Shown: piece after piece, positions 1 through 7,008 of the stretch | How positions within the stretch are numbered: the first letter of the stretch is position 1 | Layout of the letters: each line of letters begins with the position of its first letter | Source of the DNA: JASLBX01 sp036373915 | GTDB taxonomy: Bacteria; Actinomycetota; Actinomycetes; Jiangellales; Jiangellaceae | Assembly (NCBI GenBank): GCA_036373915.1 | Contig: DASUUU010000147.1 | Coordinates: forward strand, 1 to 57,265 | Direction of reading: 5' to 3' | DNA: 57,265 nt | Translations under genes and position numbers: made by a program | Notes under the pieces: generated by a model | Told to the model about the DNA's origin: nothing | The model's input: only the letters and a program-made list of their open reading frames with translations | Databases searched by the model: none

Positions 1-16
1 GGTGGTCACCTCCTTT
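1..16 (-). promoter_or_regulatory. Shine-Dalgarno of a gene starting just left of the window (probable whiB7/wblC)
   Basis: Read on the minus strand, positions 16 to 6 are AAAGGAGGTGA, an essentially perfect anti-16S match, followed by CCACC to the window edge, so the start codon should fall within a few bases outside. The gene would run leftward as uvrD2 does. In mycobacteria and Streptomyces, whiB7/wblC lies next to uvrD2. Together with the WhiB7-type promoter and attenuator in this leader, that makes whiB7 the likely identity; the coding sequence itself is not visible. Confidence 0.65.
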
Positions 17-55
17 CTGTCTCGATCCGGTCTGGTCAACTCGGTCCGGGCAATG

Positions 56-92
56 AAAAAGGCCGCGGATCCCGATCTCGGGGTCCGCGGCC
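56..92 (-). terminator. Intrinsic terminator / probable attenuator in the leader of the off-edge gene
   Basis: Arms 92-79 and 74-61 form a GC-rich stem (GGCCGCGGACCCCG with CGGGATCCGCGGCC, one mismatch) with a tight loop. On the minus strand it is followed by TTTTT (60-56). It sits after the 77-codon leader ORF and about 40 nt before the strong Shine-Dalgarno at the edge. A terminator between a promoter and the gene it serves is the arrangement of a transcription attenuator, as described for whiB7/wblC leaders. Confidence 0.75.
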
Positions 93-115
93 TGGAGGTG
101 CCGGCTGTGATGCAT

Positions 116-349
116 CTATGCCGGTGGACTCCAGGATGGGACCCCAAGGAGGGCCTTGCCCCGCTCGACGTCAGGCGTCATATCGGCGATGGCGGCGAAC
201 CCTGCCTGCGGACGCACTGCACCCGTCGTCGGGACGTAGAACGGCGCAATGGTGCGCACCCCGCGGTCGTTGAGACGCTGCTTGGAGGCGTTCACCGACA
301 CGCCGATCCCGCTGCGGACATGCAGCTCGCGAAGCTGATTACTGATCAT
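116..349 (-). CDS. 77-aa leader ORF (uORF) of unknown function upstream of probable whiB7
   Basis: This small ORF starts at ATG 349 behind a good Shine-Dalgarno (AGGGAGG, 7 nt spacing) and ends with TAG 24 nt before the intrinsic terminator. The product has no recognisable domain. It begins MISNQLRELHV, is rich in Val, Ala, Pro and Gly, and ends GVPSWSPPA. No signal peptide or membrane segment is seen. It lies about 60 nt downstream of the transcript start predicted from the WhiB7-type promoter, so it probably acts as the translated leader whose ribosome occupancy controls read-through into whiB7. Known whiB7/wblC uORFs are usually shorter, so an independent small protein is the alternative. 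Confidence 0.6.
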   Translation of the reverse strand: MISNQLRELHVRSGIGVSVNASKQRLNDRGVRTIAPFYVPTTGAVRPQAGFAAIADMTPDVERGKALLGVPSWSPPA

Positions 350-414
350 CGGTACGCCTCCCTTCGTCTCATCTCAGGCACGCGCCATGGCGGCACGGCC
401 AGGCGTCTTGTTGA

Positions 415-453
415 AGATTAGACGCTCATCGCGTAAGGAGCAACCTATTTATT
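415..453 (-). promoter_or_regulatory. WhiB7-type promoter overlapping the uvrD2 stop
   Basis: On the minus strand there is TTGCTC (443-438), a 17-nt spacer, then TAATCT (420-415). This is a well-spaced housekeeping-sigma promoter with start predicted near 408. An A/T-only stretch, AATAAATA (453-446), lies 2 bp before the -35 element, exactly where the WhiB7 AT-hook is known to contact WhiB7-dependent promoters. The AT-rich block includes the last codons and stop of uvrD2, unusual in so GC-rich a genome. WhiB7 autoregulates, so this is probably its own promoter. Confidence 0.7.
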
Positions 454-2538
454 GACTCTTTTTTTCGCGGCCATCGAGCACAGGCCCAGAACGTCCGATC
501 CGTACCGTTCTAGCTTCGCCCGACCGACACCTGGGACGGCCGCTAGTGCGGAAAGATCTTCGGGCACGGTCTCGGCGATAGCCACCAATGTCGCATCAGT
601 GAACACGACGAACGCCGGAACCTTCTGCTCCTGTGCCCGACGCAGGCGCCAGGCTCGAAGGTCTTCGAACAGCTCGTCATCCATCGAACTGGGGCAAGCG
701 GAACATCGACCGAGTTTGCGCTCGGCAGCGCTCGCCAACGGCACCCGGCAGACCTTGCACCGCGCCGGGCCCTTCGTCCGGGCAGAGCGGTTGCGAGCCG
801 GCGAACCTGCGACTCTGGCGGTCGCCGGACGTACACCGTCGAGGAACCTGCTCGGCAGCCGGCTACCCTGTCCGCCGGGAGTGCGAGACAACGACCAGGA
901 GATGCGCAGCACCGTGCGCGCTCGAGTTATGCCGACGTAGAACAACCGCCGCTCCTCGGCGATCTCTGCGGGTGTCTCGGCATAGACCAGCGGCAACGTA
1001 CCTTCGTGACAGCCGACGATGAACACCGCGTCCCACTCGAGCCCCTTGGCCGCATGCAATGAGGCGAGCGTGACACCATCGGCCACCGGTGCGTGCTGCG
1101 CCGCGGCGCGACCCTCCAACTCGGCCACGACCTCCGCCAGCCCGGCCTTGGGCTTTCGCGCCACCACCTCAGTCGCGAGGTCGACAACGGCTTTCAGCGA
1201 TTCCCAGCGATCGCGCGCCGCGCTTCCACCGGGTGGCGGTTGCTCGGTGAATCCCGCGCTGCTCAACACGGCTGCAGTGGCCGCAGCCGCGTCGGGTGCG
1301 CCGGCCCCGTCGTCGCCCGCGCGCACCGCCGCGCGCAGGAGCATGCCCGCTTGTTTCACTTCGGCCCGCTCGAAGAACCGCTCAGCGCCGCGCACGACAT
1401 AGTGGATACCGGCATCGGCAAGGGCCTTCTCGTACGCCTCGGACTGTGCGTTGACGCGATACAGCACAGCGATATCGCGGGGCGGCGTACCGGCTGCTAC
1501 CAGCCGTCCGATCTGCTCGGCCACCCAGCCGGCCTCGGCGATCTCGTCGGCATGCTCGGCGTATACCGGCTCGGGCCCATCCGGGCGTTGCGCCTCAAGG
1601 GTCACGGCACCGGTGGCCGCCGCATCGCGGCCGCGCCTCAGCACCGCGTTGGCGACTTCGACCACCTGCGGCGTCGAGCGGTAGTCGCGGACGAGCCGCA
1701 CCACGCGCGCATCGGGGTACCGCCGCGGAAACTGCACGAGGTACTCCGCATTGGCTCCCGCGAATGAGTAGATCGTCTGCGCCGGGTCACCGACGACACA
1801 CACGTCGTGGCGACTGCCGAGCCAGAGATCGAGAAGTCGCTGCTGTAGCGGAGACACGTCCTGGTATTCGTCGACGACGAAGTGGTGGTACTGGGACCTG
1901 ACCGCATCCGCCACCCCTGGATGGCTGCTGAGCAGGCCGACAGCAGCCAACAAGATGTCCTCCATATCCATCACCGAGCGGTCCGACTTGAGTTCCTCGT
2001 ACATGGCGTACACGCGAGCTACCGTCGCCTGGTCGACCCCGAGGAGTTGGCGGCCCGCCGTGACCGCAGCAGCCGCATAGAGCTGCGGCGACACGTTGGT
2101 GACCTTCGCCCATTCGATCTCGGACGCCAGGTCGCGGAGCATCGCACGCTCTGTGCTGACCCGGCAACGCCCAGCGGCCGCGTTGACCAGCGGGAGCTTG
2201 GACTCGGCGATCCGCGGGAGGTCGGACCCGGTCACCTGCGGCCAGAAGTAACGCGCTTGACGCAGGGCCGCCGAATGGAACGTCCTGGCCTGCACTCCGT
2301 CTACGCCCAGAGCCTGGAGGCGGCCGCGCATCTCGCCGGCCGCCCGGGTGGTGAAGGTGACCGCGAGCACTCGGCGCGGGTCGTACACGCCGGCGAGTAC
2401 CCCGTGCGCGATGCGATGTGTGATGGCCCTCGTCTTGCCGGTTCCCGCCCCGGCGATCACACATACCGGACCGGTCAGTGCCGTGGCGGCCTCCCGCTGC
2501 TCCGGATCGAGCGCAGCGAGGACGTCGGGACCACCCAT
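445..2538 (-). CDS. uvrD2: ATP-dependent DNA helicase UvrD2 (UvrD/PcrA fold with tetracysteine and HRDC)
   Basis: 697-aa superfamily-1A 3'-5' DNA helicase. Walker A is AGAGTGKT near residues 30-37, Walker B is VVDEYQD near 225, and later motifs GDPAQTIYSFAGA and LHAAKGLEWDAVF are present. The C-terminus carries the UvrD2 hallmarks: a tetracysteine module (Cys 594, 597, 612, 615) and an HRDC domain (about 618-690) containing VPGVGRAKLERYG. In mycobacteria UvrD2 is essential and the tetracysteine module is needed for duplex unwinding. ATG 2538 gives the family N-terminus. It is transcribed toward the probable whiB7 gene; its last codons supply the AT-rich block of that promoter. Identity is secure from architecture and neighbours. 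Confidence 0.95.
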   Translation of the reverse strand: MGGPDVLAALDPEQREAATALTGPVCVIAGAGTGKTRAITHRIAHGVLAGVYDPRRVLAVTFTTRAAGEMRGRLQALGVDGVQARTFHSAALRQARYFWPQVTGSDLPRIAESKLPLVNAAAGRCRVSTERAMLRDLASEIEWAKVTNVSPQLYAAAAVTAGRQLLGVDQATVARVYAMYEELKSDRSVMDMEDILLAAVGLLSSHPGVADAVRSQYHHFVVDEYQDVSPLQQRLLDLWLGSRHDVCVVGDPAQTIYSFAGANAEYLVQFPRRYPDARVVRLVRDYRSTPQVVEVANAVLRRGRDAAATGAVTLEAQRPDGPEPVYAEHADEIAEAGWVAEQIGRLVAAGTPPRDIAVLYRVNAQSEAYEKALADAGIHYVVRGAERFFERAEVKQAGMLLRAAVRAGDDGAGAPDAAAATAAVLSSAGFTEQPPPGGSAARDRWESLKAVVDLATEVVARKPKAGLAEVVAELEGRAAAQHAPVADGVTLASLHAAKGLEWDAVFIVGCHEGTLPLVYAETPAEIAEERRLFYVGITRARTVLRISWSLSRTPGGQGSRLPSRFLDGVRPATARVAGSPARNRSARTKGPARCKVCRVPLASAAERKLGRCSACPSSMDDELFEDLRAWRLRRAQEQKVPAFVVFTDATLVAIAETVPEDLSALAAVPGVGRAKLERYGSDVLGLCSMAAKKRVNK

Positions 2539-2686
2539 GGCGCCTTATCTTGGCACCTAGGCCTGACGGTGTCGTGCAGCAGCCGTGGATATGGCCTTCT
2601 GCCAGTGCATATATCAGAGCACGGATAGCAATTTCATTGAGAACTGCGCCGGGCCGGTAAACGTCCGCATGTCGGCACCGTCAGAA

Positions 2687-2717
2687 CTCACATGTGAGAT
2701 ATGCGGTGCGCTAGAGT
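2687..2717 (+). promoter_or_regulatory. Candidate promoter/operator of the HTH-MurA gene
   Basis: A perfect 12-bp palindrome CTCACATGTGAG (2687-2698) lies about 14 nt before TAGAGT (2712-2717), a plausible -10. The GTG start follows 7 nt later, so the transcript would be leaderless. The palindrome covers the -35 position and could be an operator, possibly for the gene's own XRE domain. The pairing of operator and protein is inference. Confidence 0.4.
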
Positions 2718-2724
2718 CTCGTCC

Positions 2725-4254
2725 GTGACTGAGGATTACCTCCGCCGGATCGGCTCGCTGATTCGCGACGCTCGCAAGCATCGCGGTTGGACGCAAGCTC
2801 AACTCGCCGAGATTCTGCACACCAGCCAGAGCGCAGTCAACCGGATCGAGCACGGTCACCAGAATCTTAGCCTCGAGATGCTCTCGCGGATCGGTGACGC
2901 CCTGGACTCCGAGATCGTCTCGCTCGGAACGCCCGGGCCGATGCATCTGCGCGTCACGGGTGGCAGCCCGCTGTCCGGCAGTATCGAGGTCAAGTCCAGC
3001 AAGAACGCCGCCGTGTCGCTACTATGCGCGAGCCTGCTCAACCGCGGGCGCACCACGCTGCGCCGGGTGGCCCGGATCGAGGAAGTCCACCGGATCATCG
3101 AAGTGCTCGAGAGCATCGGCGTTCGGTGCAGGTGGCTCAACGCTGGCAACGATCTCGAGATCGTCCGGCCCGAGCACCTCGATCTGGACGCGATGAACGC
3201 CGAGGCCGCACGGCGCACGCGCAGCGTGTTGATGTTCCTCGGCCCGCTGCTGCACGACTACGAGCGGTTCCGGCTGCCGTACGCCGGCGGCTGTGACCTC
3301 GGAACCCGCACTATCGAGCCACACCTGATCGCTCTGCGGCCGTTCGGACTGGAGGTCAAGGCGACCGGCGGCAACTACCACGCCGAGGTGGACACATCCA
3401 CCGCACCGTCGCGGCCCATCGTGCTCACCGAGCGTGGCGACACGGTCACCGAGAACGTCCTGCTCGCCGCCGCCCGCCGGGACGGCGTCACGGTCGTCCG
3501 CAACGCCAGCTCGAACTACATGGTTCAGGATCTGTGCTTCCTCCTGGCCAAGCTGGGTGTCCGGATCGAGGGCGTCGGTACGACGACGCTGACGATCCAC
3601 GGCGTCCCCGACATCGACGTGGACGTCGACTACGCACCGTCCGAGGATCCGATCGAGGCGATGAGCCTGCTCACCGCCGCCATTGTGACCTCGTCGCCGC
3701 TCACCATCCGCCGGGTTCCGATCGAGTTCCTGGAGATCGAGCTCGCGCTGCTGGAGGAGATGGGCCTGGACTACGAACGCAGCGACGAGTACCTGGCGGC
3801 CAACGACCACACCAGGCTCGTCGACCTCGCGGTGCGCCCGGGGCCGCTACATTCCCCGATCGACAAAATCCACCCGATGCCGTTCCCCGGCCTGAACATC
3901 GACAATCTGCCGTTCTTCGCCGCTATCGCCGCGACGGCCACCGGCGAGACGCTCATCCACGACTGGGTCTACGAGAACCGGGCGATCTACCTGACCGAAC
4001 TGAACCGGCTGGGCGGCCGGGTCAAACTGGCAGACCCGCACCGGATCTACGTCGAGGGTCCCACCCGGTGGTCGGCGGCCGAGGTGATCTGTCCGCCCGC
4101 ACTGCGCCCAGCGGTGGTGATCCTCATCGCGATGCTCGCCGCTAAGGGGACGTCCGTCCTTCGCAACGTGTACGTGATCAACCGCGGATACGAGGACCTG
4201 GCGACCCGCCTCAACTCCATTGGCGCGCAGATCGAGACCTTCCGCAACATTTGA
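2725..4254 (+). CDS. XRE helix-turn-helix fused to a MurA-like enolpyruvyl transferase
   Basis: 509 aa from GTG 2725 (an ATG at 2701 is also open, but the -10-like TAGAGT lies between them). Residues about 5-65 form an XRE/Cro helix-turn-helix (WTQAQLAEILHTSQSAVNRIE). The rest, from about residue 70, is an EPSP-synthase-fold UDP-GlcNAc 1-carboxyvinyltransferase, the first committed peptidoglycan enzyme. The substrate motif SSKNAA is present, and GGCDLGTRTIEPH includes the PEP-binding Cys (about residue 190), so catalysis is likely retained. Plain MurA is about 420 aa with no HTH. This looks like an extra MurA paralogue with a DNA-binding head; whether it is enzyme, regulator or both is open. 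Confidence 0.85.
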   Translation: MTEDYLRRIGSLIRDARKHRGWTQAQLAEILHTSQSAVNRIEHGHQNLSLEMLSRIGDALDSEIVSLGTPGPMHLRVTGGSPLSGSIEVKSSKNAAVSLLCASLLNRGRTTLRRVARIEEVHRIIEVLESIGVRCRWLNAGNDLEIVRPEHLDLDAMNAEAARRTRSVLMFLGPLLHDYERFRLPYAGGCDLGTRTIEPHLIALRPFGLEVKATGGNYHAEVDTSTAPSRPIVLTERGDTVTENVLLAAARRDGVTVVRNASSNYMVQDLCFLLAKLGVRIEGVGTTTLTIHGVPDIDVDVDYAPSEDPIEAMSLLTAAIVTSSPLTIRRVPIEFLEIELALLEEMGLDYERSDEYLAANDHTRLVDLAVRPGPLHSPIDKIHPMPFPGLNIDNLPFFAAIAATATGETLIHDWVYENRAIYLTELNRLGGRVKLADPHRIYVEGPTRWSAAEVICPPALRPAVVILIAMLAAKGTSVLRNVYVINRGYEDLATRLNSIGAQIETFRNI

Positions 4255-4267
4255 CCGTTTGTTGTTG

Positions 4268-4347
4268 GATCACGTCCGGCAGGCGGCCCGACATGCCTGC
4301 ATGCATGCGGCCATGTAGCTACGGTCCGCCGCCTGCCGAACGTGATC
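4268..4347. repeat. Family A palindromic repeat, copy 1 (80 bp)
   Basis: Left arm GATCACGTCCGGCAGGCGG (4268-4286) pairs with right arm CCGCCTGCCGAACGTGATC (4329-4347) with one mismatch; the core contains CATGCATGCGG. A copy of identical length lies at 54707-54786 and a half copy at 44167-44214. It sits between the convergent stops of the HTH-MurA gene and nudC, so it may serve as a two-way terminator. No U-tract is seen. Confidence 0.85.
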
Positions 4348-4421
4348 GAACGGCAGCGGGCGGGAGCGAACGGCAGTGACCCCGGGGGTGAACGGCAGCG
4401 GGAGGGGCGGGCGGTGGCGGA

Positions 4422-5321
4422 TCACCGTGTGACCGGCAGGTCCGAGCCGTACCAGCCCTCGATAAGCCGACGCGAGATGGCCACCGACGGTGGCGCGACC
4501 ACTTCACCGGCCTCGATCGCCGCCGCGAGGTCGGCCCGCGAGAACCACCGAGCATCGCTGATCTCCTCCCCGTCCGGCTTGGGTTCCTCGCCCGCGGCGC
4601 GCCCGTAGAAGCCGAGCATCAGGTTGGAGGGAAACGGCCACGGCTGACTCCCCGCGTATGTGCACGAGGTCACCGTCACCCTGGTCTCTTCGCACACCTC
4701 GCGCGCGACCGCCTGCTCTGGCGTCTCACCCGGCTCGACGAAACCGGCCAGGGTGGAATACCGGCCGGGGGGCCAGTCCGGGTGCCGACCGAGCAGGCAG
4801 CGGTCCGCATCGTCCACGACCAACACGATGATCACGGGGTCGGTACGAGGGTGGTGCTCCGAACCGTCCTCGGGGCATCGGCGCAGGTGCCCCGCCTCGG
4901 CAACCTGCGTAGGCGCACCGCACCGCGAACAGTGGCCGTGGGTGGCGTGCCAGTTCGCCAATGCGATCGCATGCACCAGCAGGCCACCGTCACGATCATC
5001 CAGGCTCAGGCTCGCCTGGCGCAGGCCGACCGCACGGGCGTCCGGATGCGGACCGGCGAGCGCGACGGCGAAATGCGCGATGCCGTCGTGGTCCACACCA
5101 AGCAGGAATCGCTCCCCTTCGGGCGCCTCGGACGGACATACCAGCACCAGATGGCCGTCCGCCATGGGTGCGGTGCCCCCGGCGACCACCAGCACCCGGG
5201 TTCGGTGGTCGGCCCAGGCGTCAGCGAGCCAGCGTTCGTCCCGCCGGCGGTCCCCGGCTCGATCCACGACCGAGCGGGTGAGGGCGAGGGGCTGGCGCAA
5301 GGCGTACGGAGTAGGGTCCAC
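4422..5321 (-). CDS. nudC: NAD(H) diphosphatase NudC (NUDIX, zinc ribbon)
   Basis: 299 aa. It hydrolyses NAD(H) to NMN(H) plus AMP, and in several bacteria removes NAD caps from RNA. Order: an N-terminal NudC-like domain, a zinc ribbon starting HCSRCGAPT (about residues 128-160), then the NUDIX domain with GFVEPGETPEQAVAREVCEE. The SQPWPFP signature that gives NudC its NADH specificity follows about 17 residues after the box. The box ends EETRV rather than the usual EExGU, so its glycine is replaced by Arg; the metal-binding glutamates remain. ATG 5321 is divergent from deoD with a 32-bp gap. Order uvrD2-nudC-adnB matches mycobacteria. Confidence 0.93.
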   Translation of the reverse strand: MDPTPYALRQPLALTRSVVDRAGDRRRDERWLADAWADHRTRVLVVAGGTAPMADGHLVLVCPSEAPEGERFLLGVDHDGIAHFAVALAGPHPDARAVGLRQASLSLDDRDGGLLVHAIALANWHATHGHCSRCGAPTQVAEAGHLRRCPEDGSEHHPRTDPVIIVLVVDDADRCLLGRHPDWPPGRYSTLAGFVEPGETPEQAVAREVCEETRVTVTSCTYAGSQPWPFPSNLMLGFYGRAAGEEPKPDGEEISDARWFSRADLAAAIEAGEVVAPPSVAISRRLIEGWYGSDLPVTR

Positions 5322-5353
5322 CAGCCCTGACCTTAACCAGTACGGTCGTCATC

Positions 5354-6100
5354 GTGAGCACACACCTCGCCGCCCAGCCCGGCGACATCGCCGACACCGT
5401 CCTGCTTCCCGGGGACCCGCTACGGGCTGAATGGATCGCCGACACGTACCTCGACGACGTCGTTTGTTACAACCGGGTGCGGAACATGCTCGGCTTCACG
5501 GGGACGTACAAGGGTCGGCGGGTGTCGGTACAGGGCACGGGGATGGGCCAGCCGTCCCTGGCCATCTACGTTCACGAACTGCTGGCCGAGTACGGCGCCC
5601 GCACTCTGGTCCGGGTGGGTTCGTGCGGCGCACTGGTACCCCAGGTGAACCTCCGCGACATAGTGATCGCGATGACGGCGTGCACCGACTCGGCGATGAA
5701 CCGCCTTCGCTTCGAGGGCATCGACTTCGCGCCGGCCGCCGACTACGGGTTGCTGCGGGCCGCTGCGGACGGCGCGGCTGCGGCCGGACTGCCATACCAT
5801 GTCGGCGCGATCATGTCCGGCGACTCGTTCTACAACGATCGGCCGGAGCTGACAAAGCGGCTCGCCGAGTACGGCGTGCTCGCCATCGAGATGGAAGCCT
5901 CCGCTCTCTACACGCTGGCGGCCAAGCACCGGGCCCGAGCCCTAGCGATCTGCACCGCCAGCGACAGCCTGGTCACCGGCGAGGAGACCACCTCGCAGGA
6001 GCGCGAGCGTACTTTCGCGGCGATGGCCAAGCTCGCCTTGGACACCGTCAGTTCGGAACCGGACCTGAGCGGACCGGGCTCACTCGGACCGGGCCGGTAG
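5354..6100 (+). CDS. deoD: Purine-nucleoside phosphorylase, DeoD type
   Basis: 248 aa, close to the usual 235-240 of the hexameric trimeric-type PNPs. It cleaves purine (deoxy)ribonucleosides with phosphate to base and (deoxy)ribose-1-phosphate in the salvage pathway. Motifs seen: LLPGDPLRAEWIA near the N-terminus (phosphate binding), GTGMGQPSLAIY, RVGSCGAL, EMEASALYTLA (sugar-binding Met-Glu) and CTASDSLVTGE with the catalytic Asp. The C-terminal dozen residues (Gly/Pro-rich) extend past the family. GTG 5354 is divergent from nudC. The next gene starts 10 bp after the stop, probably in the same transcript. Confidence 0.93.
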   Translation: MSTHLAAQPGDIADTVLLPGDPLRAEWIADTYLDDVVCYNRVRNMLGFTGTYKGRRVSVQGTGMGQPSLAIYVHELLAEYGARTLVRVGSCGALVPQVNLRDIVIAMTACTDSAMNRLRFEGIDFAPAADYGLLRAAADGAAAAGLPYHVGAIMSGDSFYNDRPELTKRLAEYGVLAIEMEASALYTLAAKHRARALAICTASDSLVTGEETTSQERERTFAAMAKLALDTVSSEPDLSGPGSLGPGR

Positions 6101-6110
6101 CGTTCGAGTC

Positions 6111-6887
6111 GTGGCACGGCTGCGGTTCGGGACATTCAACATCCTGCACGGCAGGTCGCTGGCGGCTGGAACGGTGCGTGAACAGGAGCTGCGAATCGCT
6201 GCCGGCGCGTTGGATACAGACGTCCTCGCCCTCCAGGAGGTCGATCGGGGCCAGCCGCGCAGCCAGAAAGTCGATCAGGCGGCGGCCGTCGCAGAGGTCC
6301 TCGACGCTCCATGGTGGCGCTACGCTCCGGCCTTCAACGGAGTTCCCAACCGGCCCTTCAGCCCTGCGGATCCGATGTCTGACGGGCCGGGACCGTCGTT
6401 CGGCATCGCCCTGGTGTCCCGGCTGGCCGTGCTTCGGTGGTACGGCCGCCGGTTTCCTGCGGCGCCCATACCGATGCCGCTCACGATCGCCGGCGAGCAG
6501 AGCCTGAGCGTCGTCTACGATCATCCGCGGGTGGCACTCGCCGCAATCGTGGTGGGGCCGGACGGGCCGTTCACGGTCGTCGCGACCCACCTGTCGTTCG
6601 TGCCGGGCTGGAACGTGCGCCAGCTCCGATCGATTGTGCGGTGGGCGGCCGGGATGCCGAGCCCGCGAGTCCTGCTCGGCGATCTGAATCTGCCCGGACG
6701 ACTGCCCGCCATGATCAGCGGCTGGAAGCAACTCGCCCGGGTGCCGACCTTCCCGTCCTGGCGCCCGCGCGTGCAGTGGGACCACATCCTCGCCGACGGG
6801 TTCGGGCCCGGAACCGTGCGGGGGGTCGCGACGCATCGCCTCGTCATCTCCGACCACACTGCGCTGACCGTAGACGTGGACTGGTAA
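6111..6887 (+). CDS. Endonuclease/exonuclease/phosphatase (EEP) family hydrolase
   Basis: 258 aa, one EEP domain (DNase I/exonuclease III fold, Mg-dependent phosphodiester hydrolysis). Active-site signatures in order: FNILHG near residue 8 (Asn), LALQEVD near 42 (metal-binding Glu), VVATHLSFVP near 163, VLLGDLNLPG near 190 (Asp/Asn) and ISDHTALTVDV at the end (Asp-His). No signal peptide, so cytoplasmic. The start is GTG 6111, 10 bp after deoD. The substrate cannot be told from sequence: DNA, a phospholipid head group or a nucleotide derivative are all possible; the deoD linkage weakly favours nucleotide metabolism. Confidence 0.8.
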   Translation: MARLRFGTFNILHGRSLAAGTVREQELRIAAGALDTDVLALQEVDRGQPRSQKVDQAAAVAEVLDAPWWRYAPAFNGVPNRPFSPADPMSDGPGPSFGIALVSRLAVLRWYGRRFPAAPIPMPLTIAGEQSLSVVYDHPRVALAAIVVGPDGPFTVVATHLSFVPGWNVRQLRSIVRWAAGMPSPRVLLGDLNLPGRLPAMISGWKQLARVPTFPSWRPRVQWDHILADGFGPGTVRGVATHRLVISDHTALTVDVDW

Positions 6888-7008
6888 CGCTCGATTCGCC
6901 TCCGAGACCGCTTGCCAGCACCCCCGGTATCGGCAAGACTGCGAACGCAATTTGCACCGAGCACGTATCAGGCTTTGGGGGCGGGTGGTTGTGGTGACAG
7001 GGTGGCAA

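Noticed and set aside
2..421. Open frame of 139 codons on the plus strand over the whiB7 leader
   Set aside because: No ribosome site, antisense to the well-initiated leader ORF and across the terminator stem; composition is that of a shadow frame.
4268..4347. tRNA or small RNA gene at the family A palindrome
   Set aside because: No cloverleaf, and the sequence recurs at other convergent gene ends, so it is better explained as a repeat.
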